A DNA stretch of 64,000 nucleotides from Narthecium ossifragum (GCA_963920575.1 OY986966.1:11262048-11326047), one strand, 5' to 3'. Counted from the stretch's first letter, positions 24,525 through 38,082 are shown. Numbers and translations are program-made. Notes: generated from the sequence alone by a model not told the origin.

Positions 24525-27273
24525 TGGGAGGACCCATTCCTCCAACCTGGTCTGACTGCGTTGGGTCGAGGGTCTGGTTTTCTGGTTTGGCTCGGTTGGC
24601 TTTGGTTTGTGATCAGTTGATAGCATCGCTGCTTTTGAACCCCAGGAATAATTTGGTAAAATTGCGCCCTGGTGGTCGGTTTCACACCCGCGTAATGCAC
24701 ACGCTGTCTTGGATTGATGTATCTTATTAATTAGAACCTTAGGGGTGCTTCTGATCGGAAGATCGGAGGTCGATCGGGAAAGATCAGAGCTCGATCGGGG
24801 AAGATTGAATCGGACGGTCGAGATTAAATCCCAGCTTTAGTATAAATAGCCTTTTTCCTCTCTCTCTCCTTTTCTTTTCTTTCCTTCACCCGATCCCCTT
24901 CTCTTCTTCTCCTCTTCCTCGTTCCCCTGTTCCCACGATCCCTTCCCCGTCTGATGGCGTCGCGCGCGAGGAAGACCTCCGGTGGCCTCCCGGCGAGCTT
25001 GGAGGCGTTCCACGGTGAGGTCCCCCTTCTCCCTTCTCCTTCCTTCCCTTTCTCTCTCCAGCGGCAGCCTTTCTCTTCCTTCTCCGGCGATGGCTACGGT
25101 TGTGGGAAGACTACGGCGGTTCCCCGGCAAGGCATAGGCGGCGCCGACGACGGAGGAGGTGGTCTTATGCCGGATTAGCAAGGATTAAGCTTGGATTTGC
25201 GTTTTAAGGTAGGGTTTAGCCTAAACCTAGGTTTTAAGTGTTCTTGAGTTAATTAGTTGTTGATCTCTTGATTTCTTCTTGCTAGATGATGCTTCTAGGG
25301 CAGTTTAATTACTGTCTGGAGTTTGGACTGAATTGACTTGGATTTTAATCGGATTTAAAACATGTTTTTTCCCGGATTTCTTTGAGTGCTCAGTTCTTCG
25401 ATGAACAGTCCATTTCCAGCTCGATTTCTGAGTTGTTTCAGGATGATCTCGGGAAACGTTCTTGACGAAAGGTGTAGATCATTGAGTCCTCTCCCGATTG
25501 TCGCTGATTTCATGATTTTTGGATTCTCCTACAATGTTTGGTGAATAGTTTCCTAAACTGCTGCGAAACAGAAATTGAGAAATTGATTCATAAAATTTGT
25601 GGAAATTAGAAATCAATTAGATCCAATTGTTGAATATGATGTTCCTGGCATGCAATTCAATATCTGATCTTGTTTAATTTGTGGTTTGACGTCGTTTGGG
25701 CGTCAAATTATGAAGATTTCATCTTCGCTAATGTAGGGTTAATGTAGAATTTGAATTTAAGAGGTTTTCTTGGATTTCGATGATTCGTTCGGTTTAATTC
25801 ACCTGAAATCCCTAAATTGATACCGCTAGTGGCATCTACGATTAACATGTTCGATTTGGTAGGTTTTATTGATTCGATTCTTGAGTTTTTGGCTTGTTTA
25901 TTTAACTATTTAACTACCCTTGATTAGTTAGCTTTTAATTAAAGAATCATGCCATGTTATGTATGTAGATTGCATGGTTTATATTTGCTTAGACCCGTGT
26001 GGGGCTTGTGGTTGAACCAAGGGAGTCATGCCCCTTGGGATGTTTAGATAATTGAATGGGTCGAAGGTGTGCCCTATATTCTGTACATTGTATTTGTTAT
26101 TGTAATTGTGTGGTCGGAGGTGTGCCCCGTTGTAGGAGTTTCAGTGGACGGCTGTGTATGTCATTGTAATGCCGAAATTTGAATTGAGATGTTCATTTAG
26201 GGCCTGCGTTGCCGTTGTTGTGGTAGATAGATCTGTAACTGCTTTAGACCCCTTGCTATGTTTACCCTTTGGCAAGCTATAAGCTATGCCTAGCCATGTA
26301 TGTTATGATGTCATGTTGTTGCATCCTTATATTTCTGTATTTCTATACTTGAGCATTGCATGCATCTTGATTACATTAGATACATTCACCGATCCAAGGC
26401 TCTCTGGTAGCTCGAATCTAGCTTTAGGACCGTGGCTAGATAGCAAGGTTTAGGACGTGATGGTATTATTGGAATCTTCATGTTATCAAGGATATAGTTT
26501 AGTTGGCTACAATCATACTGATATTGAGGTTTAGAGGTCGTGTTGTTTCTGCAAAGCCAAGTGCTAAGAATGAATGTCGATGTGTTCCCGACGTGGGTCC
26601 CCAAGGCATGGGAATCCTGCTTGGGTTAAGGTGATCCTGCATGTTACTGTTCCGTGGCCTCCTGTTAACATGTTTAGGAGAGAGGTTTCATGACAGGAGC
26701 CCTTGGGACATCAATAGGGTTATGGGATCCTTGGCATTCCTTAGGATTAGACGGAGAGACAGCACGGTTGTTGTTTTCCTCCCTTCAATGTGCCGTAGAG
26801 TAGAACCCTACTGAGCTTTGTTACTCACTCCTACACGGGCTACATCGGCAATGCAGGTCGATACAGTTCCTTCTTTTTCTTGTAGTTGCGGCAGTGGAGG
26901 CGGCACTCCCGTTGGTGGTGCGTGAGATCGAGGATATCATCAGTTTCTCTTATTCAATTGATGTATAGCTTTACATGTATAAATTGTAATCTGAAGCAGA
27001 AATATATTTGTATTCCAATTTTATGTAAATTAATCAAAGATTGATGTACTTAGAGGACTTGTACCTTTATTGTATCATTTAAAAGTTATTGAGTATTGTA
27101 ACAGTTAATTTATATTATGATTTGATGATAGGATAGTTTAAATAAATTGTGAATATTATAATTCTGCACCATGTTTTAAAGTGATATTTACAGGGGAGGC
27201 TCTCACCGTTTGATTTTAGAGTTTAGGACCCTCACGCCCCGGTCGGATAGATTTTCTGGGTCGGGGAGTGACA
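24525..27273 (+). mobile_element. Solo LTR3 (chromovirus, E family)
   Basis: It starts TGGGAGGACCCATTCC, aligned with the TGTGAGGGGCCCG start of the E-family LTR, and ends CTGGGTCGGGGAGTGACA. It is 2,749 bp with imperfect flanking duplications, TGGTT at 24520-24524 and TAGTT at 27274-27278. The R/U5 region is clearly homologous to the E LTRs but lacks their CGGTCGATC array. The TATA box is at 24841-24849. The short ORF at 24954-25178 is in the LTR leader and is not supported as a gene. Confidence 0.87.
24841..24849 (+). promoter_or_regulatory. TATA box of solo LTR3
   Basis: TATAAATAG followed by a CT-rich tract, in the same place as the TATATAAG box of the E LTRs and the TATAAATA of LTR I. 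Confidence 0.65.
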
Positions 27274-28013
27274 TAGTTACTGTTTCATTAGAAGTGTACT
27301 TAGGTTATCTCTATCCCTTATCCTATTTACGTGCATGAGGACAATCCCGCTTAAGTTGGGGGTAGCATTCATAAATTTCATAGTTAATTTTTATAACCGA
27401 TATTATACATCCCTTGACATACGTCAAAAGAATGAAATTATGATATTTATTGATAAAAACATTTATTTTAGAAATTTATCTTATGAATTATTCTGAACTT
27501 ATATGTCATATAAGGGATAGTAAATTTGGCTATACATGATGCTATTTCTATACTTTAATACTTTTATCAAGATTTAAGGATTATTTGACATATCCTAATG
27601 CACATGCTCACTTTCACATGTTAAGGAATTGATATTAGACTCTAAGCATGATACTATGATAGATTTACAGTTTTATGTCATGTCACAGAAAATGCATGAA
27701 CACATGCAATTATATACTTCTACAAAATATATGAAAAGGAACAAAAATTATTTTCAACTTCGTAACCGGGCAGTGTGCCTGGCCAGTATGGTGTTCGCAT
27801 AAAACTGTTGAATTTCCTGAAAAAAGGAGATGACTAGTTATGATTTTTAGCTTTCATAGTTTGAGCATTAGAGTCTGAAGGGTGTTCTAAACTTACTGCC
27901 CTAAAGTCATCTGGTTTGGGAGTCACTGGCTTGAACCTCATTACATGGACCATGAAGAAAGCTTAAGAGATCATAACATTGCACATGTTATCTATGAATA
28001 AATAAATAAATAA

Positions 28014-28053
<40 letters not shown>

Positions 28054-28596
28054 ATATATATATATATCTATATATATATATATATATATATATAGATATA
28101 TATTGCTATGTGATAAGTGGAAGATATGTGCTTAGATAGAATTGTGATTTTGAATAGTTGAAGTGCTTAGATATAATCGAAACTCTGAAGCATGTGAAAC
28201 TCTACTCACACACTGGAGTGTTAAAGTTATTTTTTATCATGAATAAATATTGTAAAGTGTTGGAAATATGTCTTGACATGTTTTGACTTATTATATTTTT
28301 ATATGACTATGAGTTAAATTGTTTATTCATAGATATTAATTCTATTTCATGCATTTGAGTTGGTGAATATTATAATTGATTTTTGATTATATATTCAAGG
28401 GAATGTATAGATGTTTGTGGGGTGTCATCCCTAAAAACCGTCAGGAGACTATAACTCCTCCACTAGGGTGACCCAGGGATTTGAAGGCTTGTTGCACATG
28501 CTAAGCGCAATCGTGAGACCTATGAAAGTGGCTAGTTAGATTTATTTTTATTCCTTGCTTTGCTCGAGGACTAGCAAAGATCAAGTTGGAGGGGTA
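27274..28596 (+). other. Element B 3' noncoding region and polypurine tract
   Basis: Long AT-rich region with the CTTAAGTTGGGGGTAGC stretch (about 27350) usual in Athila. Much of it, from about 27400, is homologous to the equivalent region of element C (58660-59684). It ends in TTGGAGGGG at 28586-28594, the polypurine tract, two bases before the 3' LTR. No ORF is recognisable. Confidence 0.75.
27996..28105 (+). repeat. AAAT and TA microsatellite
   Basis: Several AAAT units run into a long TA dinucleotide tract with a few TC interruptions, about 100 bp in total. The homologous part of element C lacks it, so it expanded in B after the two diverged. Confidence 0.9.
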
Positions 28597-30067
28597 TAAT
28601 AAGATTTGAAAAGTGCACAAATCACCCTTATAATTTCACTTTGTTAGTCTTTGAGCAATGCTTCACTAACTATTTTTACCCTATTTCAGGTACAAGAGAC
28701 CTCAACAAGAGTTAGATCAAGTTTGGAGTTAAACCAGCAGATTAGAACAATTCCAGCATAAATGATCGATCATTTATATGCATTAACCTGACAGAGAGCA
28801 TCAGTTCAAAGGATCGATCATCACACTATAAAGGATCGATCATTTATATGCATCAACAGTAGCAGAGAGCAATGTTTGAAAAGATTGATCTTCCTCCATG
28901 GAATGATCGATCACCCACGGGGTGTGACCCAGAATACAAGGAAATGATCGATCATTGCTTATGAAGATGATCGATCCTTTACGGGCATAGCCAGCAATTG
29001 AAGAATAAATCATCGATCTTCACCCTATGAAGATCGATCATTTCTTTGTCCGTGGAGAAAATCAAAGGCCCAAATCTAATCCGTTGGAAGGGTGTTTCCT
29101 GGGTTATAAAAAGGTGTTTTCTAGGGTTTTTGAGGAGACTCATTCGAGGTTTCTTTTTCCTCTTTTTAAGTTTTGTTTTTAGAATCTCTTGGAGGAAATC
29201 CATGGCGGAAAAGCCTCATCAACTTTCATCCATGGACCAAACCCAAAAGATGAGTAGCTAAACTTTTCACCATGGGATTCTTATGATGTAACTAGGGTTT
29301 CTATTAGGGATTCTTAATATTTAGGGCTTGTATACCTTCTTGAATGGTTTGTATGAATTGATCTTAATTTATTTGTGAACTTGGTGTTAATTTTATTTAT
29401 AGATGTTTAGATTGTTCTAATATGTTTTAGATCTAGAGCTAATGTATGTTAAGGCTTGGATTGGACTCATCTAATAGGAGAACCATGCTAGAACTATGTA
29501 ATCTTATATTATGAGGAGATCATATTCGTGATTAGGAGGTTAATAGTGCTAGAACCACTATAATCTATTCCTAGTCCTCCACCTATCCTATCTTTATAGA
29601 TTTGGCCATCGAGATGCTAGAACCATCTTGATCTTACACCTAAATTCATATTATGATTATTTTCTCACGATGAATCGGTCTTAATCAGAGGGTTCATTAG
29701 CGGTGATCGAAACTAACCATTAGGTCACAGAATTTTAGATAATTGTTATCGCCGACGAGGGATCCTAACCGAACTTTGCTAAGTGATTGGGAGAACTAGT
29801 CATTCACCTATGAACTATTAGGAAAACCATTCTATTGGGTTATCTACTCCTAATCTTAGAAAGACCTGGTAAAATCTTTGTTATTGATTAAAAATTCCTT
29901 GGTCCTCATCTCTCGCATTTATAAATCACTTAGTATAAAGTAGTTTAATTCTAATTTCAAACCTTTTCTTAACTCATTGGTAGAAAGCTATACAAAGCTT
30001 TTCAATTCAATCATGTCTTCTCTGTGGATCGACTCGGACTCTCCATTAACTACTAGTTTTTAGTAGC
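28597..30067 (+). repeat. 3' LTR of element B, first part
   Basis: It starts TAATAAGATTTG (5' LTR: TGATAAGACTTG, so the terminal TG has become TA) and follows the 5' LTR, including the GATCGATC array at about 28757-29042 and the TATA at about 29105. It breaks at the GTAGC duplication (30063-30067) where element C is inserted. Confidence 0.93.
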
Positions 30068-30446
30068 TGATGAGTTACAAAATTCAGGTTTACTGAATAT
30101 TCAAGTTTGTTAGTTGATTTCAGGTTTACTGAATATTCAAGTTAGAAAATGCAGCAAAAGGCTAATATGTTGAAATTACTTTGCTTCGGTATCAGTTTGA
30201 AAAGAATTCGCCAAACTCTCCAGCTAACTTCTAAATTCCAAAAATTTGGAGGACTTATAGAAGACATCAAGTCGAACAACTTTTATGTTGAATACTTTGC
30301 GAGATTTCTGACAGATTAATACCAGTTTTGAAGACTATAAAGATAAACAAATGGTGGGAAATTGGTCCGTCGACGTTCAGGAGAATATTCGCCCAATATT
30401 CCAAATAAGTCGAAATAATGTCACATCTTCGGGATAGGACAGAAGG
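30068..30446 (+). repeat. 5' LTR of element C, first part
   Basis: It opens TGATGAGTTACAAAATTCAGG and matches the start of the 3' LTR at 59685. It is cut at the GAAGG duplication (30442-30446) of element E and resumes at 44210. Confidence 0.92.
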
Positions 30447-32886
30447 TGTCACACCCCGACCCAGAAAACCCATCCAAGACGGGGCGTGAGGGATCCTATC
30501 TCTATTCATCTTCAATTGGCGCGATACAAATGCGGGAAGACGGATAAATTTAAAAAAATTATAATCCAGAGGTAAACAGATATTCGATTTATATAACATC
30601 AGTTGTACAATTCAATATTTGATACAAAATCTTCCAACCAAGAGACAGATATAATACATAATTCCAAAAGTCCTTGAAAAGTTTACAACATATATATTAT
30701 CAAAAAGGTACAACAGTTTTATCCTCCAGCAAAACCTCAAGCGCCTCTGGATGTACTCGCGCTGCCAAAGGCCGATCCCGCCGGCTCCACAGACGAAGAA
30801 CTGCCGCCTGCACCTGCAAACGCAGCCCGGGTAGGAGTGAACGATAAGCTCAGTAGGGTTCTACTCTACGGCACACTGAAAGGAGGAAAATAACAACAGT
30901 GTTGTCTCCCCGCTCAAGCCTAAGGAATGCCACGGGGTCCCACAACCCCTGTCGACTCCCCAAGGGATCCTACTCTTCTCAACCGACCACGCTGGGAATA
31001 TCAATCAACACGCTGGGAGGAAAAGGACCAGAACCAGTAGGATCACCATTACCCAGCAGGAAACCACTGCCTGGGGACCATGTCAGGAACGTCGACACCC
31101 ATCCTTAAGACTTAGCCTTAGAAGACAACACGACCTCTAAACCTCCAACACTGATCAGAGTCAACTATCACAAATCCTCAATAACAAGAGATTTCGATGT
31201 ACAATCACACCCTAATCCTGACTACCCAGCCACGGTCCTAAGGCTAGATCCGAGCTGCCCGAGGGCCTCGGATTGGCAACCCAAACCATCGCCCGCCTAT
31301 CCTCAAATGCCTCTAATGCACACAATGCATGAGCCTAGGTAAACATCTATCCTAGATGTCTCTACATGTCACATCATCAGTTATAAGTTCAACAGATATA
31401 CAATAGCCCTCGGCACTCGCTGGCAAGAGGCTAAGGTTCCACATCTTCTCATTAGCTGGCACTCATAGCTAGCTAATGGTTAGGCAAACAACTAAGCACT
31501 TAACTACAATCAAACATGTATTAAATGCAAACGAACCATAGATTAGCCCAAAAAGGAAAATTACTCGATTCGATCCTCAAAATCGATGGAAATCCTTTGA
31601 AAACCCCACAACATCCACATACCTGCTTCCCAACATGTTTAGATATTAATCACAAATCAAATCCATCCAACAAAGGCCAGAAAACCAAGTTCAAGGGGCC
31701 ACGGACGATGTCACGGTCGATCCGACGATCGACCGTGAGACCACGGATGATGTCACGGTCGATCAGGCGATCGACCGTAAGACCAAGGCGAAGAAAATCA
31801 AGGGGCGACGGTCGATCCACTCATCGACCCTGGGAAGCCCAAAACCAAACAGCGCCTGACGGTCGATGCGACGGTCGATCCGACGGTCGACCGTCAGGTG
31901 GGATGAAAAAGGGAGAGAGAGCCCGCGGTCGATCGATCCATCGACCGTGGGAGTCCAAAACCCCGACAGAGCCTGACGGACGATGCGACGGTCGATCCGA
32001 CGGTCGACCGTCAGGCCCAGAAAGAACAAATCAATACTTTACGGTCGATGCACCGATCGACCATCGTGCCTTAGGCACCGTTCATCAGAACAGTGCCGAA
32101 AATCCATTTCCTTGGAATTCAAGGATCAAATCAAGTTGGAAGTTGATGAAATTTTTCAAGTAAGTGTAATTAACGATGGGGAAGCCAATGGTATAAAGAA
32201 ATCACGTTTTTGATGGTTAAATCTCCTATCTAGGTCAAAACGGGCGAAAACCGACAAAACGGTGATAATACGGAAACCAGCCGTTGGAATACGGAAGTCG
32301 CGAGATAGAAATACTTAAAATCATTCACATGACATGCACAAAGAGTTACATAGCATTCTAGCAAGTATTCCTACAGTAAAAAGGCAATAAACCTATCCTA
32401 GGAGAACCCGATCCTAAGATCGAAGTAGAAACACCTACTTGAGCAAGTAGGGCAGCTCCTCCACGCGACCAACCAGTCGAGCCGCCAAGATCCGCGCTCC
32501 GAAAGCCGCATCTCCAAGCCCTAGCTCAGCCGAAGGAGAGAGAAGGAGAGAAAACGACAGGAGAAGAGAAGGAAAGAGAGAGAAAGGGGCAGGGCTTATA
32601 TAGAAATCCGGATCTATCTCAGCCGTCCGATTCGATCTTTCCCGATCGAGCTCCGATCTTCTGATCGGACGCACCCTAGAGATTCTAATCAAACACATAC
32701 ATCAATCCAAGGCCGTGTGTGACACGCGGGTGTGAAACCGACCACCAGAGGGCATATTTACCAAAATACCCCCGGGTCCAAACCGCCATACGATCGCCCG
32801 ATCGTACCCGACACGGAACCAAACCAACAAAAAACTGGCTCTTGACCCACGCGGTCGAGCCAGGTCAGAGGGACGGGCCCCTCACA
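30447..32886 (-). repeat. 3' LTR of element E
   Basis: 2,440 bp, from TGTGAGGGGCCCGTCCC (minus strand, at 32886) to GGGTCGGGGTGTGACA (at 30447). The TATA box TATATAAG is at about 32595-32602 on the minus strand. The leader contains the CGGTCGATC array. Compared with the 5' LTR it holds extra array units and a roughly 30-bp extra segment near 30725-30765. Confidence 0.92.
31700..32065 (-). repeat. CGGTCGATC dyad array in E 3' LTR
   Basis: About ten half-sites of CGGTCGAT and as many complementary ATCGACCG, arranged as facing pairs with 4-8 bases between (for example ACGGTCGATCCGACGATCG). It is transcribed as leader, 500-900 bp after the TATA box. The 5' LTR array (43070-43385) is shorter, so the array gained or lost units since insertion. 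Confidence 0.9.
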
Positions 32887-32999
32887 ACCTAACAACCTTA
32901 AAAAGAATTTCGTCCCGAAATTCAAGGTTGAAACCGGGGAAAAAGAAACAACTAGGCCTATCTGCACAAACAAGGCTACAACTAGGGGCGCCAACGCCC

Positions 33000-34684
33000 A
33001 CAACAAGGAACTACCAGAAGAGGTGAACAGTCGGGGAAACTCCCGACGCATGCGATCCTCTCGCTCCCATGTCAGACTCTCTGCACTGCCGTGCCTCCAT
33101 CTGACCATGACCAACGGTAGCGATCTGCCTCTGAGCACCTGATCCCGTCTGTCCAAGATCTACACTGGCTGCTCTATGTAAGTGGCGTCCTCCTCCATCT
33201 CAATGTCGTCGTGTTTGATCACGTGAGAAGGATCTGGAATATACTTCCGCAGCATAGAAACGTGGAAGGTGGGGCGGACTGCTGACATGCGCGGAGGTAG
33301 AGCCAACTGGTAGGCGACTGCTCCAACGCGCCTGACGATCTCAAAAGGACCCATGAACCTGGGCTCTAGCTTGCCCCTGCTACCGAACCTGATCGATCCT
33401 CCGCGCGGAGACACCTTCAGTAGCACTCTGTCGCCAACTGTGAACTCCAGGGGTCGTCGCCTACGGTCTGCGTAGCTATTCTGCCTGCTCTGCGCTGTCA
33501 GAAGCCTCTGCCTGATCTGAGCCAACCTCTCTGACGACTGTCTGATGATGTCCGAACCGGTAAGGGACGCCTCCCCAACCTCAGTCCAACACACCGGTGA
33601 GCGACTCGGTCTGCCGTACAACGCCTCAAAGGGTGCAAAACCCAAACTGGCCTGAAAGCTGTTGTTGTAGGCAAACTCCACCAAAGTCACGTGCTGCTCC
33701 CAAGTACCTCCAGCGTCTAGCACACATGCTCTGAGTATGTCCTCCAAGATCTGGATAGTCCGCTCCGATTGTCCGTCTGTCTGAGGGTGGAAAGTTGTGT
33801 TGAACATCAGTGTTATCCCCAAGGAGTCCTGGAAGCTGCTCCAGAACCTGCCGGTGAATCTGGGATCTCTGTCTGACACTATCGACACTGGGATGCCGTG
33901 CAGTCGTACTACCTCGTCAATGTACCTCTGGCTCAGTCTGGCAACTGGATCTGTCGTCCTCATGGGGAGGAAATGAGCCGATTTGGTCAGTCGATCGACG
34001 ATGACCCAAATCGCATCATTCCCCCTCGGTGACCTGGGTAGCCCTGTGACGAAGTCCATAGCTATATGTTCCCACTTCCACTCTGGCACTGGGAGTGGCT
34101 GCAACAAACCTGAGGTCCGCCTGTGCTCTGCCTTCACCTTCTGACAGGTGAGGCATCTGAAAACGAACTCAGCTACTGACCTCTTCATCCCACACCACCA
34201 GAACTGTCGGCGAAGATAGTCGTACATCTTGGTGCTCCCGGGGTGAACGGCGAAGCAGGAGTGGTGGAACTCGTGAAGGATCTCCTCTCGCAACGCCGGG
34301 TCTGCTGGAACTGCAACTCTGCCTCTGAAGAGTAGACCACTGTCTGCCGACACTGTCCAGCCCTCAACCGCGTGCTCGGTGCCGACCGCAGCACGGGTCT
34401 CCACGAGCTCTGGGTCCCCAGCCAGTCCCTCGATCACTCTGGCCAAAAGAACTGGAATGCTGCGAACAGCATACAGGAAACCACCTGTCGCCCGGTCCTC
34501 AAAATCAAGCCCGAACTGACTAACTGTCTCCAACATCTGCCACTGTCGAGCTGACATCGCTGCCAAGGTCACTCTGTTGTCTCTGGTCTACCTGCTGAGA
34601 GTGTCTGCTACGACGTTTGCCTTACCATGGTGGTAATGCAACTCGAAGTCGTAGTCCTCTAGAAGCTCCATCCTGTCGCTGCCT
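33000..34684 (-). pseudogene. Element E integrase and chromodomain
   Basis: On the minus strand, [16 protein letters not shown] (end of RNase H) and a TAG at 34590-34588 precede the integrase ORF (34572-33160). It has the HHCC zinc region (EFHHSCFAVHPG, FRCLTCQKVK) and the D,D,E core: AMDFVTGLP, VSDRDPRF and TDGQSERTIQ. The GPFEIVRRVG C-terminal domain and PTFHVSMLRKYIPDPSHV follow. A TAG at 33162-33160 interrupts the chain, and the same phase continues with LVMVRWRHGSAESLTWERED, a chromodomain of the type used by Tekay/Del elements to aim at modified histones. The catalytic residues appear intact. Confidence 0.92.
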
Positions 34685-36907
34685 GAGGTTGAGGTCAAAC
34701 TGGGTAAACACGTGCCTCAAACTCTTATGATCAGAGTACACCGAGAACCGCTCACCGTAGAGGTAGTGCCGCCACGTCTTCAGAGCGAAGACAATCGCTG
34801 CAAGCTCGAGATCATGGACTGGATAGTTCCTCTCATGGGTCTTCAGCTGCCTGGAACCGTAGGCCACCACATGGCCCTCCTGCATAAGCACACAGCCTAG
34901 ACCCTCCCCACTGGCGTCGCAAAAGACACTGTAGCCGACGCCTCGCTCTGGAACTATAAGGATCGGTGCACTCGTCAGCCTGGTCCTCAACTGGGTGAAC
35001 ACCTGCTCGCACGCCTCGTCCCAAACAAATGGGACTGCCTTCTGTGTCAATCTGGTCAGCGGGCCGGCAACCTTGGAGAAGTCCCGCACGAACCTCCTGT
35101 AGTAAGCCGCCAAGCCGAGGAAGCTGTGGACCTCGAACACTGTCGCCGGTCTCTGCCACTATAGCACTGCCTCGATCTTGGCCGGATCAACTGAAATACC
35201 TGCCGCTGACACCACGTGCCCCAGAAACTGCACCTCAGGAAGCCATAACTCACATTTGGAGGCCTTGGCATATAGCCTATGCCCCCTCAACAACTGCAAC
35301 ACTGTCCTCAGATGCTGCTCGTGCTCCTCCGCTGTACGTGAGTAGACTAGGATGTCGTCGACGAAAACCACCACGAACTGACCTAAGTACGGTCAGAAGA
35401 CCCTCTGCATCAGATCCATGAACGTTGCTGGTGCGTTCGTCAAGCCGAACGGCATCACCGTGAACTCGTACAACCCGTACCTCGTATGGAAAGCCGTCTT
35501 CGGGATGTCGCAATCCCGAATCCTCAACTGGTGATAGCCGGTACGGAGATCGATCTTCGAAAAGACCGAAGAGCCTCGGAGCTGGTCGAACAAGTCATCG
35601 ATCCTCGACATCGGATACTTGTTCTTCACCGTCACCCTGTTCAGCTTCCTGTAATCAATGCAAAGACGAAGCGTACCGTCCTTCTTCTTTGCGAACAATA
35701 CAGGAGCTGCCCAAGGTGACGTGCTGGCACGGATGAAACCTCTGTCGATCAACCCGTCCAGCTGGACCCTCAGCTCCCTCTGCTCTGCTGGTGCCATCCT
35801 GAAAGCTGGCAAAGAGATCGGCCCGGTACCCGGAACAAGATCTATCTGAAAGTCTACTGCCCTGGAAGGAGGAAGGCCCGGTAGCTCGTCTGGGAAGACG
35901 TCAGCAAACTCACAAACTACTGTAGGCAAATTGCCCTCTCGACTACCCTCTGCAGCGAACAAGGAAAGGCGCGCTAGTAAAGCTGACAGATGGCCCTCGC
36001 GCCTGGGAAAGCAACGACACAAGAGGGAATCGGCCGACTGGCGATCCCCCAACAAGACGAAACGAGCGCCGTCGGGTGTCCAAGCAGTCACCCTACGATG
36101 GCCACAGTCGATGATGGCTCGGTATGAAGTCAGCCAATCCATACCGAGAATCACGCCGAACCCAACCATGTCTAGCACCCGAAGGTCTAGAAAGACACGG
36201 AGGCCCCCAACCTCCAACTCGCAAGAACGGAAGATCAGCTCAACACAAGCCCTTCCGCCGACGGGTGTGTCTAAGTGCAGTGTGACTCCAAGTGGCTCAG
36301 TCTCTATCCCTAGCGATGCCACACAGTCGCTAGCTACAAAGGAATGAGACGCCCCAGAATCTATCAGAACATCTACGAATGAACAGAAAAGCTGGAAGGT
36401 ACCTCTGAGAACAGGAGGGTCAACTGGGGCTGGTGGAAGAGCTAGAGTCTGCTGGGGTGGCGGGTACTGGTAGGGCTGAAAAGGAGGCTGAACAAAGTCT
36501 GGGTACTCGCAGACTGGAAGTGTGTACACTCCCCCTCTGGGTCCGCCCCGACCTCCGCCGCGACCTCTGCCTCTCCCGGCTCCTGGTGTCCGCCAACCTT
36601 CGCCTGCTCCGCCATGAGCGAACTGTGCCCTCAACGTCGGACAGTCTCGGCGAAAGTGCCCCGTCTGCCGGCACTCGAAGCACACATGAGGACAAAGCGC
36701 TAGCTGCTGGCTCTGGCCTCCTCCGGACGTCTGCCCCTGAGGCCCAGCCGGAAGAAGTGGCTGGCCTCCCTGCCTGGGATGCTGCTGGTACTGGGGTGGG
36801 TGACGCTGGTATGGCTGCTGGCGTCGTGGGTACCTCTGCCGCGGCCTCCACGGGCCTCCACGGGCCTCCTCTATCCTGAGCTGCTCTCTGTGGCTGTCCT
36901 CTGCCAC
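34622..36907 (-). pseudogene. pol: Element E zinc knuckle, protease, reverse transcriptase and RNase H
   Basis: The minus-strand ORF has a CCHC knuckle, [14 protein letters not shown] (about 36690-36640), the protease active site [11 protein letters not shown] and [10 protein letters not shown]. Reverse transcriptase shows [41 protein letters not shown] and FVDD at 35354-35365. Two stops in the same phase, at about 35395-35393 and 35161-35159, break RT. RNase H ([28 protein letters not shown]) is followed by a frameshift near 34690. The upstream frameshift from gag lies near 36870, next to a tandem GGGCCTCCAC duplication. Confidence 0.9.
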
Positions 36908-37679
36908 TGGTACTCACAGATGACGCAGGCGGGACTGCCCTGGGCCCCGGCTCCTGCAGCTGAGCCTCAACTGCCAAGGCACAATCCAGCACCTCTGCGT
37001 ACGTGCTAGCGTGCTGAGCCGCGATCAGCCGCCTGAGCTCGGGCCTAAGCCCCCACTGGAACTGCTCAGCTCTGGCAAGAGGGTCCGTCGACACCGCCCC
37101 GACAAATCTGGCAAGTCTGGTGAACCTAGCAGCGTACTGCACTACCGACTGAGTACCCTGAGAAAGGGTCTGGTACTCACGGACAAGGGTCGAGCGCGCA
37201 TTGCGGGGAAAGTACGCGCCAAGAAACGACGAACGAAACACGGCCTACGATGGGTAACTCCCGTCCCTGGCGGCCTGGAAAGAGCGCCACCAGTCCAAAG
37301 CATCCCCGTCGAGCTGGAATGTGGCAAGTCTGACCCGAACCCGGTCATTCTGGACGAACAGAGTGTCAAGGACGCGACTGACCCCCTCCAGCCAGTCGTC
37401 CACCACCGCTGGGTCACCTCCAGCACCGCTGAACCTAGGCGGGTTCAGCCTCTGGAAGTCGACCACCGCTATCGCAACAGTACGCTGGTCGAGTGGAGGA
37501 GAGACCTCCTCGGCGATGAACGAAGCATCCTCCTCCATCACGACCTCAATCCTCGGCTCTGGCTCTCGTGCAGGTACACGGGGCACGGCTGCGTTGGCCC
37601 CTAAGGCCCGTCGGGTAGCGCGCTCGTCGCGCACGGTACCCTGACCCAACACTGGACAGCTAGCCCGGCTCCCTGCCAT
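36870..37679 (-). pseudogene. gag: Element E gag
   Basis: The start is taken as ATG 37679-37677 (MAGSRASCPVLGQG), which lies 30 bp from the F insertion; the open frame further upstream reads into F. The capsid domain follows: RLNPPRFSGAGGDPAVVDDW, FQLDGDALDWWRSF, then an in-frame TAG at 37247-37245, then FRSSFLGAYFPRNARSTLVR and GTQSVVQYAARFTRLARFVG. The stop is the only break in phase until the frameshift near 36870. Confidence 0.87.
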
Positions 37680-38082
37680 CTGCACGTTTACCAGAGACGA
37701 CAAGTGTCCACTGATGAGTGCATGAAAGGGCACTTTGAACAGTCTTATAACCATCTCAATTGCTAGATTATTATCCTTAATCAACATCTTTATTACTATT
37801 TTTACATCTATATGTTGCTTCACATGGTTGTTTGAAAAATGCAGAAAATCGGAGCTAAAAGAAGCTGAAAAGAGTATATGGATCAACTTCAAAAATTAAA
37901 CTGTACCTGCTCATGAAGAACCAGATGATGTTCCATATATGGTTGGAAAGCTCTTGAAGTCTAGATTCTAGAGAATTTTACGGTTCGTGATTTCGAGTTT
38001 CCTAGAGGAAGTTACGGCAATTTTAGTACCAATGACGCAGTCTGAATGGCAGAACAGAAAATATGCTGGAAGTCCGATCGAT

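Noticed and set aside
24954..25178. Possible small gene MASRARKTSGGLP in solo LTR3
   Set aside because: It is in the LTR leader, absent as an ORF from the other E-family LTRs, and CT-rich.
31525..32213. ORFs rich in DGRSDGRPSG-type repeats
   Set aside because: They arise from translating the CGGTCGATC array in the E LTR; all three phases on both strands stay open because the repeat lacks stops.
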